From assembly GCF_014851585.1 (NCBI RefSeq), contig NZ_JACVAB010000001.1, positions 868,001-932,000 of the forward strand: a stretch of DNA of 64,000 nucleotides, read 5' to 3'. Positions within the stretch are counted from its first letter, which is position 1, and each line of letters starts with the position of its first letter. Below, in pieces: positions 36,031 through 43,941 of this stretch. The position numbers and the translations under genes were made by a program. The notes under the pieces are model-generated. The model did not search any database, was not told the origin of the DNA, and saw only the letters and a program-made list of their open reading frames with translations. Source of the DNA: Agrobacterium sp. AGB01 (GTDB lineage Bacteria > Pseudomonadota > Alphaproteobacteria > Rhizobiales > Rhizobiaceae).

Positions 36031-36789
36031 ATGGATATCAAGCTTCAAGATGCCACTGCCTCAACTGTTTCCAGTTGTGCGGAAAAGGCGGACGGCGCTA
36101 ATGTGCCGCACATGAAGATTCTTGTTATTGAAGACGACCTTGAAGCTGCGGCCTACATGACCAAGGCATTCCGCGAAGCCGGGATCGTGGCCGACCACGC
36201 CAGTGACGGCGAAAGCGGCCTGTTCATGGGCTGCGAGAATACCTACGACGTTATGGTCATTGACCGTATGTTGCCGCGCCGTGATGGCCTGTCGGTCATC
36301 AGCGAGCTGCGCCGTCGAGGCATTGAAACACCTGTTCTTATTCTTTCGGCTCTCGGCCAGGTCGATGACCGTGTCACGGGCCTGCGTGCCGGCGGCGACG
36401 ATTACCTGCCGAAGCCTTATGCATTCAGCGAATTATTGGCTCGCATCGAAGTGCTTGGGCGCCGCAAGGGCAAGCCTGAACAGGATATGGTCTATCGTGT
36501 CGGTGATCTGGAACTCGATCGCCTGTCCCATGATGTACGCCGCAACGGCAAGGAAATCCTGTTGCAGCCCCGTGAATTCCGGCTGCTTGAATATCTGATG
36601 AAGAATGCCGGTCAAGTCGTCACCAGAACCATGCTTCTGGAAAACGTCTGGGACTATCATTTCGACCCGCAGACCAATGTGATCGATGTGCACGTATCCC
36701 GCCTGCGCTCCAAAATCGAAAAGGACTTCGAGAAGCCTTTGTTGAAAACCATTCGCGGTGCGGGTTACATGATTAAAGACGAAGGGTAA
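36031..36789 (+). CDS. Response regulator, OmpR family, downstream of degP
   Basis: A 252-residue OmpR-type regulator with an unusual 27-residue N-terminal extension (MDIKLQDATASTVSSCAEKA) before the receiver domain proper at MKILVIEDD. Phospho-acceptor Asp78 (VMVIDRMLPRRDG), Lys in LPKPYAFSE, and a winged helix (LQPREFRLLEYLMK, VSRLRSKIEKDF) follow. The ATG at 36031 has a very strong AGGAGGT site, so the extension is probably real; an internal ATG at 36112 would give a family-length protein. It is followed after 9 bases by the sensor gene. Regulator role is inferred to be envelope stress because degP is adjacent. Confidence 0.9.
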   Translation: MDIKLQDATASTVSSCAEKADGANVPHMKILVIEDDLEAAAYMTKAFREAGIVADHASDGESGLFMGCENTYDVMVIDRMLPRRDGLSVISELRRRGIETPVLILSALGQVDDRVTGLRAGGDDYLPKPYAFSELLARIEVLGRRKGKPEQDMVYRVGDLELDRLSHDVRRNGKEILLQPREFRLLEYLMKNAGQVVTRTMLLENVWDYHFDPQTNVIDVHVSRLRSKIEKDFEKPLLKTIRGAGYMIKDEG

Positions 36790-36798
36790 GCCCGCATT

Positions 36799-38208
36799 AT
36801 GGCTGGTTTCTGGCTTCTTCAGAGATCGACGGCGGTTCGTCTTTCTGCGCTTTACATTCTTCTTGTTGCCCTGTGCGCGGCATTTCTTGTTTTCTACGTT
36901 ACAGCCCTGTCCGAACGTCTGCTGAACCAGCAGACGCGAGACTCGCTGGTGCAGGAAGTGCTTGAGGTCCAGCGCGCCTATGAACGCGGTGGCATTAACC
37001 CCATGCTGCGCATGCTGGAGCGGCGCGCGCGCCAGCCGGGCGCCAATCTCTATGTGATCGCTGGTCCCAATGGCGAAATTCTTGCAGGCAACGTTGCCTC
37101 GGTACAGCCTGGTATATTCGACAAGGAAGGCTGGACCGGATTTCCTTTCCGCTACCAGCGTTATTCGGAAACGGGCGACAGCGTAAAACATCTGGCCGCT
37201 GGCCACGTATTTTTCCTTGATAACAGCATGCGCATCCTGATCGGGCGTGATCTGGGTGAACCCACCAAGCTGCGTCTGCTGGTTCGCAATGCGCTGATGG
37301 TGGCACTTGCCATCATGGGTATTGGTGCACTGGTCATCTGGTTTGCCATCGGGCGCAATGCGTTGAAGCGTATCGACCGCATGTCTGCCGCCAGCAAGAA
37401 GATCATGGCGGGTGATCTGTCGCAGCGCCTGCCGGAGGGGCGCTCAGGTGATGAATTTGACCGACTGTCCAGTTCGCTCAACGCCATGCTTGGACGCATT
37501 GAAAAGCTCAATGAAGGCCTGCGTCAGGTCTCTGACAATATTGCCCATGACCTGAAGACACCACTGACGCGACTGCGCAACAAGGCCGCTGACGCGCTCG
37601 GCAGCCCGGATGACGACAGTCGTAAGATCGCACTGGAAGGCATTATTGGTGAATCCGACCAGTTGATCCGCACCTTCAATGCACTGCTGATGATTTCGCG
37701 CGTCGAGGCTGGTTCGATCGCGGCCGAAATGACGGAAGTGGATGTTTCCGCCATCGCGGCCGATAGTGCCGAACTCTATGAGCCGGTTGCCGAAGAGGTC
37801 GGGCTGACGTTGATTGCAGAGGTAGAGCAGGGTATCTCGCTGAATGGTAATCGCGAACTTATCGGGCAAGCTTTGACCAACCTGATCGACAACGCCATAA
37901 AATATTCCTCGGAAAGCGATGGCGAAAAACGCATTCGTGTCAGCCTTGCCAAAAGAGACCAGAAGATCGTTCTCTCCGTCAGCGACGACGGGCCTGGTGT
38001 CCCCGCCGACAAGCGTGGTGAGGTGAAAAAGCGCTTCGTCCGTCTGGATGAAAGCCGTTCCAAGCCCGGCACGGGCCTCGGCCTCTCGCTGGTGGAGGCG
38101 GTGATGGAACTGCATGGCGGCACGCTGGAACTGTCCGATACCAATCCCCTCGGTGCGGCATGTCCGGGCCTCACTGTTTCGATGGTCTTTCCCGTTTCAA
38201 ATCCCTAA
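36799..38208 (+). CDS. Sensor histidine kinase, partner of the preceding regulator
   Basis: A 469-residue membrane kinase. Helix 1 (about 15-37, LSALYILLVALCAAFLVFYV), a periplasmic loop of about 120 residues (VIAGPNGEILAGNVASVQPG), helix 2 (about 165-185), HAMP, His250 in NIAHDLKTPLTRLR, and an ATPase domain (NLIDNAIKYS, SDDGPGVPA, GTGLGLSL). All catalytic boxes are present. It lies 9 bases after the response regulator gene, clearly one unit. Signal unknown; the pair next to degP is conserved in rhizobia. Confidence 0.9.
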   Translation: MAGFWLLQRSTAVRLSALYILLVALCAAFLVFYVTALSERLLNQQTRDSLVQEVLEVQRAYERGGINPMLRMLERRARQPGANLYVIAGPNGEILAGNVASVQPGIFDKEGWTGFPFRYQRYSETGDSVKHLAAGHVFFLDNSMRILIGRDLGEPTKLRLLVRNALMVALAIMGIGALVIWFAIGRNALKRIDRMSAASKKIMAGDLSQRLPEGRSGDEFDRLSSSLNAMLGRIEKLNEGLRQVSDNIAHDLKTPLTRLRNKAADALGSPDDDSRKIALEGIIGESDQLIRTFNALLMISRVEAGSIAAEMTEVDVSAIAADSAELYEPVAEEVGLTLIAEVEQGISLNGNRELIGQALTNLIDNAIKYSSESDGEKRIRVSLAKRDQKIVLSVSDDGPGVPADKRGEVKKRFVRLDESRSKPGTGLGLSLVEAVMELHGGTLELSDTNPLGAACPGLTVSMVFPVSNP

Positions 38209-38289
38209 ACTCTCGCCATTGAACGATACGAAGCCGATTCCATTTGCGTGGAACCGGCGGCAGAAAAGTATCGACAAGGGAGAGAAACA

Positions 38290-41259
38290 TTGCCGCAGGA
38301 CAAGACAACGCAGAACCGGCTGGATGCTGTTGCGGCGGATATTATCCGGCCCTACACGCAGACGGAGCTGAAATCCGTTTTTTCCATTTTAAAGGACATC
38401 GCCAAAAACGAACCGTCCGTTGCCAGTCTTTTGGCGACTGAGACGCCTTTAAAAGACTTTATTGCCAATGCTTTCACGCTCTCGCCCTACCTGCGCGATA
38501 TGGCGACCATGGATGACGGATTGCTGACTTTGGCAATCAGTGAACCGGTGGACGCCACGCTACAAAAGCTTGTCGATGATGCACGCAATTGTTGGCGTAC
38601 CGATGCACAAGGCGCTTTCCCGAGTGAAAGCGATGTGATGACACGGCTGCGCATTGCCAAACGTCGATTGTCCTTCATCGTTGCCCTTGCCGATCTCGCC
38701 CGTATTTATACCGCCCGTGACACGGTGCGCTGGTTAAGCGACATGGCAGATGCGGCCCTGTCTGCCGCGATCGACTTTCTGCTGCTGTCGGCCCATCAGG
38801 CGGGCAAGTTGCAGATCAGCAATCCCGACGCGCCATCGGAAAAATCCGGCCTTGTCGTGCTAGGCATGGGTAAACTCGGTGCGCGAGAGCTTAACTACTC
38901 CTCCGATATTGATGCGGTGATCTTCTTTGAACCGTCGGCCGGCATCGTGGCGGATCCGCTTGAAGCAACCGAGACCTTCGGACGCCTGATGCGTCGCCTT
39001 ATCCGTATCATGCAGGAACGTACCGGTGATGGTTATGTCTTCCGCACAGATCTGCGCCTGCGGCCTGATCCTGGCTCTACGCCGCTTGCCATTCCGGTTG
39101 AGGCAGCGCTTCTTTATTATGAGGGTAGGGGACAGAACTGGGAACGTGCCGCCTATATCAAGGCGCGCCCGGTGGCCGGTGACATCAAGGCTGGTGAGAA
39201 CTTCCTGCGTGAACTGACACCCTTCGTGTTCCGCAAATATCTCGATTATGCGGCGATCGCCGATATTCACTCCATCAAGCGGCAGATCCATGCCCATAAG
39301 GGCCATGGCGCGATTGCCGTCAAAGGCCACAATGTCAAACTTGGCCGCGGTGGTATTCGCGAGATCGAGTTTTTTGCCCAGACCCAGCAATTGATCGCCG
39401 GCGGCCGTATGCCGGCCCTTCGCGTTCGTGCCACCGAACCGGCGTTGAATGAGCTGACCACCGCGAAATGGATCGATGCTGATACCCGCGACGAGCTGAT
39501 CGATGCCTACTGGTTCCTGAGAGAAATCGAACACCGCATCCAAATGGTCCGCGATGAGCAGCTTCATACACTGCCGGACAGCGAGGCTGAACTGAAGCGC
39601 ATTGCCTTCATGTTTGGGTTTGCCGATACAAAGACATTCTCCAGCCGGTTGGAAGAGGTGCTGCGTCGGGTCGAAAAACAGTATTCCGAACTGTTCGAGC
39701 AGGAGACCCGTCTTTCCATCGGTACGGGCAATCTGGTGTTCACCGGCCAGAAGGACGACCCAGACACATTGCAGACCCTCAGCAAACTGGGCTTTGAACG
39801 GCCACAGGACATTTCACGTGTCATCCGCACTTGGCACAATGGCCGTTATCGCTCAACGCAGTCTGTCGAGGCACGCGAGCGACTGACGGAACTGACACCA
39901 CAATTGCTGAAAGCCTTTGGCGAAAGCAAACGTGCGGATGAGGCTTTGCTCCGGTTTGACAACTTTCTGTCTGGCCTGCCGGCCGGCATTCAGCTGTTTT
40001 CGCTGCTCGGTAACAATCCCGCCCTGTTGTCGCTGCTGGTCACTATCATGTCGTCCGCGCCGCGACTGGCAGATATCATTGCCTCGCGTCCGCATGTATT
40101 TGATGGCATGCTCGATCCTGGTCTGATGAATGATATTCCGACCCGTGAATATCTGGCAGGCCGTATGGCGGGCTTCCTGGCGCCTGCCCAGCACTATGAG
40201 GATATTCTTGACCGGTTGCGTATCTTTGCCGCCGAGCAGCGTTTCCTAATCGGTGTTCGGCTTCTGACAGGCGCTATCCGTGGAGAGATGGCGGCACGAG
40301 CCTTTACACACCTTGCGGACCTCGTGATTGAATCAGCCCTCAATGCTGTTCTGGAGCAGATAGAGCAGGCGCATGGCCGTTTCCCCGGTGGTCGCGTGGC
40401 TGTGCTCGGTATGGGTAAACTCGGTAGCTTCGAGCTAACTGCGGGCTCCGACGTCGACCTGATCCTGCTCTATGACTACGATGACAGTGCAACCGCATCT
40501 GACGGCGAAAAACCGCTGGATGCTGTGCGTTATTTCACCCGCATTACCCAGCGGCTCATCGCTGCGCTGTCTGCCCCGACGGCCGAGGGTGTTCTCTATG
40601 AAGTTGACATGCGTCTGCGCCCGTCCGGCAACAAGGGGCCAGTGGCAACGCGTCTTTCCGCCTTCGAGAAGTACCAGCGCGAGGAAGCCTGGACCTGGGA
40701 ACACATGGCACTGTCACGCGCCCGTCCTCTCTGCGGTGACCCAAGCCTGAGACTGGATGCAGCCACCATCATTCGTTCGATCCTTTCGCAGAAGCGCGAA
40801 ATCAGCAAAATTGCCGCCGATGTAAAGGAAATGCGCACCCTGATCGAACACGAAAAGCCACCGGCTGACATCTGGGATCTCAAGCTTATCCCCGGTGGTC
40901 AGATCGATTTGGAGTTCATGGCGCAATTTCTGCTGCTCGTCACGGTCACCAAGGGGCAGGAATTGCCGCTGCTTGGCCAAAGTACCTATGACGTACTGGA
41001 CGCGCAGGCAGTTGGGGCGATGGAGCCATCAGCCTTTGACGACTGCCTGAAAGCCATGCGGCTATGGACGGCGTTGTCGCAGATCATCCGCTTATGCATC
41101 GATAGCCGTTTTGAACCGAAGGAGGCCCCGGCCGGGCTGATTGATCTGGTCTGCCGTGCAGGCGAATGCCCTGACATTGCAACGCTTGAAGGTGAAGTGA
41201 AGCGCCTGTCTAAAACCGTTCGGAAAACCTTCAATGCGCTGGTCAAGAACGGCGGATGA
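38290..41259 (+). CDS. glnE: Glutamine synthetase adenylyltransferase / deadenylase
   Basis: A 989-residue enzyme that adds and removes AMP on glutamine synthetase in response to the PII proteins. The N-terminal adenylyl-removase domain has the LGMGKLGARELNYSSDID motif (Asp206 and Asp208); the C-terminal adenylyl-transferase domain has LGMGKLGSFELTAGSDVD (Asp721 and Asp723). Both catalytic Asp pairs are intact. The frame opens with GTG at 38248, but TTG 38290 follows GGGAG and gives a typical length. Expressed from the same strand as the sensor kinase, separated by about 80 bases. Converges with pleC. Confidence 0.95.
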   Translation: MPQDKTTQNRLDAVAADIIRPYTQTELKSVFSILKDIAKNEPSVASLLATETPLKDFIANAFTLSPYLRDMATMDDGLLTLAISEPVDATLQKLVDDARNCWRTDAQGAFPSESDVMTRLRIAKRRLSFIVALADLARIYTARDTVRWLSDMADAALSAAIDFLLLSAHQAGKLQISNPDAPSEKSGLVVLGMGKLGARELNYSSDIDAVIFFEPSAGIVADPLEATETFGRLMRRLIRIMQERTGDGYVFRTDLRLRPDPGSTPLAIPVEAALLYYEGRGQNWERAAYIKARPVAGDIKAGENFLRELTPFVFRKYLDYAAIADIHSIKRQIHAHKGHGAIAVKGHNVKLGRGGIREIEFFAQTQQLIAGGRMPALRVRATEPALNELTTAKWIDADTRDELIDAYWFLREIEHRIQMVRDEQLHTLPDSEAELKRIAFMFGFADTKTFSSRLEEVLRRVEKQYSELFEQETRLSIGTGNLVFTGQKDDPDTLQTLSKLGFERPQDISRVIRTWHNGRYRSTQSVEARERLTELTPQLLKAFGESKRADEALLRFDNFLSGLPAGIQLFSLLGNNPALLSLLVTIMSSAPRLADIIASRPHVFDGMLDPGLMNDIPTREYLAGRMAGFLAPAQHYEDILDRLRIFAAEQRFLIGVRLLTGAIRGEMAARAFTHLADLVIESALNAVLEQIEQAHGRFPGGRVAVLGMGKLGSFELTAGSDVDLILLYDYDDSATASDGEKPLDAVRYFTRITQRLIAALSAPTAEGVLYEVDMRLRPSGNKGPVATRLSAFEKYQREEAWTWEHMALSRARPLCGDPSLRLDAATIIRSILSQKREISKIAADVKEMRTLIEHEKPPADIWDLKLIPGGQIDLEFMAQFLLLVTVTKGQELPLLGQSTYDVLDAQAVGAMEPSAFDDCLKAMRLWTALSQIIRLCIDSRFEPKEAPAGLIDLVCRAGECPDIATLEGEVKRLSKTVRKTFNALVKNGG

Positions 41260-41262
41260 CAG

Positions 41263-41284
41263 GCTGCATCGGGATCAATGCAGC
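41263..41284. terminator. Hairpin between glnE and pleC
   Basis: GCTGCAT and ATGCAGC pair perfectly over 7 bases with an 8-base loop, right where the two genes converge. It overlaps the last bases of pleC. No T-run, so only position supports terminator function. Confidence 0.5.
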
Positions 41285-43614
41285 ATGCATCCACGTGGCT
41301 GGACGTGAGGGATAATCAGGGTAACGACAGTGCCCTTGCCCTCGCAGGAGCGGATCTTCATCGTGCCGCCATGCAGGTGGACAAGCGAGCGCGAGATTGC
41401 CAGGCCGAGACCTGAGCCACCCTTGCTTTTGGCGTATTGGCTCTGCACTTGTTCGAAGGGCTGGCCGATCTTGTGCAGCGACTTGGTGGGGATGCCAATG
41501 CCCGTATCGGCAATCGTCAGCATCAAGGCGCCCTGATGGACATGGGTGCGCAGGGCAATCCGGCCACCTTCTTCTGTAAACTTCACCGCATTCGAGAGAA
41601 GATTGAGGAAAATCTGCTTCATGGCGCGACGATCACCCGTCATTGTCAGGCCGGTGCACATGCGCTGTTCAATTGAGATGCTCTTCTGTTCGGCCTGAAT
41701 GGAGGTCAGGCGCAGGGCTTCATCAATCAGTGGCGCAAGATCGATATTTTCCGGGTTGATACGCATATGCCCGGCTTCGATCTTCGACATGTCGAGAATG
41801 TCGTTGATGACATTCAGCAGATGTTTGCCGCTGTCGTAAATGTCGTGCGAATATTCCTGGTATTTCGGGGATCCGACCGGACCGAACATCTCGTTCACCA
41901 GAATTTCCGAGAAGCCGAGAATAGCATTCAACGGTGTGCGCAACTCATGGCTCATATTGGCAAGGAATTCCGACTTGGCCTTATTGGCCGCTTCAGCGCG
42001 GTCTTTTTCCGCTTGGTAGTTGGCGTTTGCCAGAGACAATTCCGACTTCTGTCGTTCAAGCGTGTGACGCGAGGCTGAGAGGTCGCCAATCGTCGCCATC
42101 AACCGTTTTTCAGAATCGCGCAACCGTTCCTGATGGCGCTTGAGAAGGGTAATATCGGTACCAACCGACACGAGGCCACCGTCACGGGTCCGTCGCTCAT
42201 TGATCTGCAGCCAGCGTTCATCGGCAAGCTGTACTTCTGTTGTACGCGAAAGACCGGACTGGTCGCCATCGGCGATACGTCGCTCGACAACAGGGCGCGC
42301 TGCCGCAGCGTTTACAGCGGAACGTTCCGTGCCGGGAATAAGGACGCTATCCGGCAGACCATAGGCCTGCTGGAAGTGGGCGTTACACATCACCAGGCGG
42401 TCATTTTTATCCCAGAGAACAAAGGCTTCAGAGGTACATTCAATCGCATCTGCAAGGCGCTGGTCAGCTTCCGCATAACGTTGCGCCAGACGATGCTGCT
42501 CGGTCACATCCATCACAATGCCGATGACATGGGTACGGCCGGTCACGGTGCGAATGACCTGCGCGCGGGCGCGCATCCAAACATAGTGACCTTTTGCGTG
42601 TTTGATCCGGAAAATCTGGTCGATCTGGTTCAGTTCGTGTCCGGCAACAGCACGGGCAAGGGCGTAGAGATTGCCGTCCTGAGGGTGCATCATGCGGGCA
42701 ACATCGCTGAACGACAGCGGCTTGTTGCGCGGCGGCAGTCCGAGCATCTCATAAAGCGAACTGGACCAGAACATGCGGCGGTTGGCGAGATCGAAATCCC
42801 ACAGACCACAGCGGCCGCGCGACAGCGCCGTATCAACGCGCAGATTGGATTCCAGGAAGATCTCGTCGGCTTCACGCGCCCGTTTGACCTGCATGTAATA
42901 GGCATAAAGGATCACAATGAGGATTGAGGAAATGCCGGCGAACAACGTGACGTTCATGGCAATTTCCTGCCGCCAGAACGAGCGGATGGACTCCAGCGAC
43001 TGCGCTGCAATCACCATACCGCCCTCGGTGCCGATTGGCATCATCGTGGCGTAATGTGGCGTGCCGTCAATATTGGTCTCGATCGTGCCGGGTGCGCCGG
43101 CAAAACGGCGCACAATTGCAATTTCCGGCAGGAGATTTGTCAGGCTGGTACCGATATAGATCGAAGAGGCGACGCTGGAAGTTGCAAAGACTTTGCCTGA
43201 GGCGTCAGACAGCAAAACGAAGGTATCGCCACCCATGCTGCCTTCGGGAAATGCGGCAGAGAGTTTCTGTTCAGCTTGCAGGCGGTTCTGAAATGAAAGC
43301 GGAGCGGTATTTTCAGACAATACGGACCGGGAGGTTATGGCGATTAGAGCCGTGGACTGCCGGGCGGCATCGTCCATTCGGTTATACTCTGCCATGATGC
43401 CAAGCGTGCGTGACGCAGCGACCACAACAAGGAAGGCTGTAATGAGTATGGGAATGAGACGCTTGAGCGTCGTCTCCACCTGCGGCAGCTGACGCGGAGA
43501 TCCGTGAACCAGCCCTATCAAATTGCTTGATAGCTGCTCGCTCCAGACTGAAAAATCAGAAAACTTGGCATACGGTCGCTCATCGCCCGCAGTCGCCCGC
43601 CGCACGTTCGTCAT
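41275..43614 (-). CDS. pleC: PAS-domain sensor histidine kinase, PleC-like
   Basis: A 779-residue membrane kinase. Helix 1 (about 55-75, LIPILITAFLVVVAASR) and helix 2 (about 215-240) flank a periplasmic sensor region; two PAS domains follow (VDTALSRGRCGLWDFDLANR, then AIECTSEAFVLWDKNDRLVM), then His in MSHELRTPLNAILGFSEIL and an ATPase domain. In Sinorhizobium a kinase located beside this same gene block is PleC, which controls DivK phosphorylation, cell-cycle asymmetry and motility; the sequence fits. ATG 43614 (MTNVRR) follows AAGGCGGG; the frame extends 17 codons earlier. The 327-base gap to pepN holds one terminator. Confidence 0.72.
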   Translation of the reverse strand: MTNVRRATAGDERPYAKFSDFSVWSEQLSSNLIGLVHGSPRQLPQVETTLKRLIPILITAFLVVVAASRTLGIMAEYNRMDDAARQSTALIAITSRSVLSENTAPLSFQNRLQAEQKLSAAFPEGSMGGDTFVLLSDASGKVFATSSVASSIYIGTSLTNLLPEIAIVRRFAGAPGTIETNIDGTPHYATMMPIGTEGGMVIAAQSLESIRSFWRQEIAMNVTLFAGISSILIVILYAYYMQVKRAREADEIFLESNLRVDTALSRGRCGLWDFDLANRRMFWSSSLYEMLGLPPRNKPLSFSDVARMMHPQDGNLYALARAVAGHELNQIDQIFRIKHAKGHYVWMRARAQVIRTVTGRTHVIGIVMDVTEQHRLAQRYAEADQRLADAIECTSEAFVLWDKNDRLVMCNAHFQQAYGLPDSVLIPGTERSAVNAAAARPVVERRIADGDQSGLSRTTEVQLADERWLQINERRTRDGGLVSVGTDITLLKRHQERLRDSEKRLMATIGDLSASRHTLERQKSELSLANANYQAEKDRAEAANKAKSEFLANMSHELRTPLNAILGFSEILVNEMFGPVGSPKYQEYSHDIYDSGKHLLNVINDILDMSKIEAGHMRINPENIDLAPLIDEALRLTSIQAEQKSISIEQRMCTGLTMTGDRRAMKQIFLNLLSNAVKFTEEGGRIALRTHVHQGALMLTIADTGIGIPTKSLHKIGQPFEQVQSQYAKSKGGSGLGLAISRSLVHLHGGTMKIRSCEGKGTVVTLIIPHVQPRGCMLH

Positions 43615-43893
43615 TGTCCCGCCTTGATGTCCCTCGATTACAGCGCCGCGCCATTCATGTCGCAAATCAGGACGCTGTCACAATTTGAAAAGCCGCATAG
43701 CCCACTCTCAAGACCTGTTCAGATCCCCAAGACCAATGCGCTGATCCAAAGCACCGCCGCTCGAATCTACCCTAATGAATCAAAGGCTTTGTGTGTTGTC
43801 CAGAGGCTTTGGTTAAAAGATTATTAACCCCTTGAACCGACTCACGGTTTTTTACTCTTGTCTGCGTCCGGTTGCGAAATGCTGTTTTAAAAC

Positions 43894-43924
43894 AAAAAAG
43901 GCCGGAGAAGCTCCAGCCTTTTTT
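43894..43924. terminator. Bidirectional intrinsic terminator near pepN end
   Basis: GGCCGGAG-aag-CTCCAGCC forms an 8-base stem with one mismatch, flanked by six A on one side and six T on the other. It lies 18 bases past the pepN stop codon, so it ends pepN transcription; the T-run also suits the plus strand. Confidence 0.88.
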
Positions 43925-43941
43925 GCAAAAGAAACTCTCAA

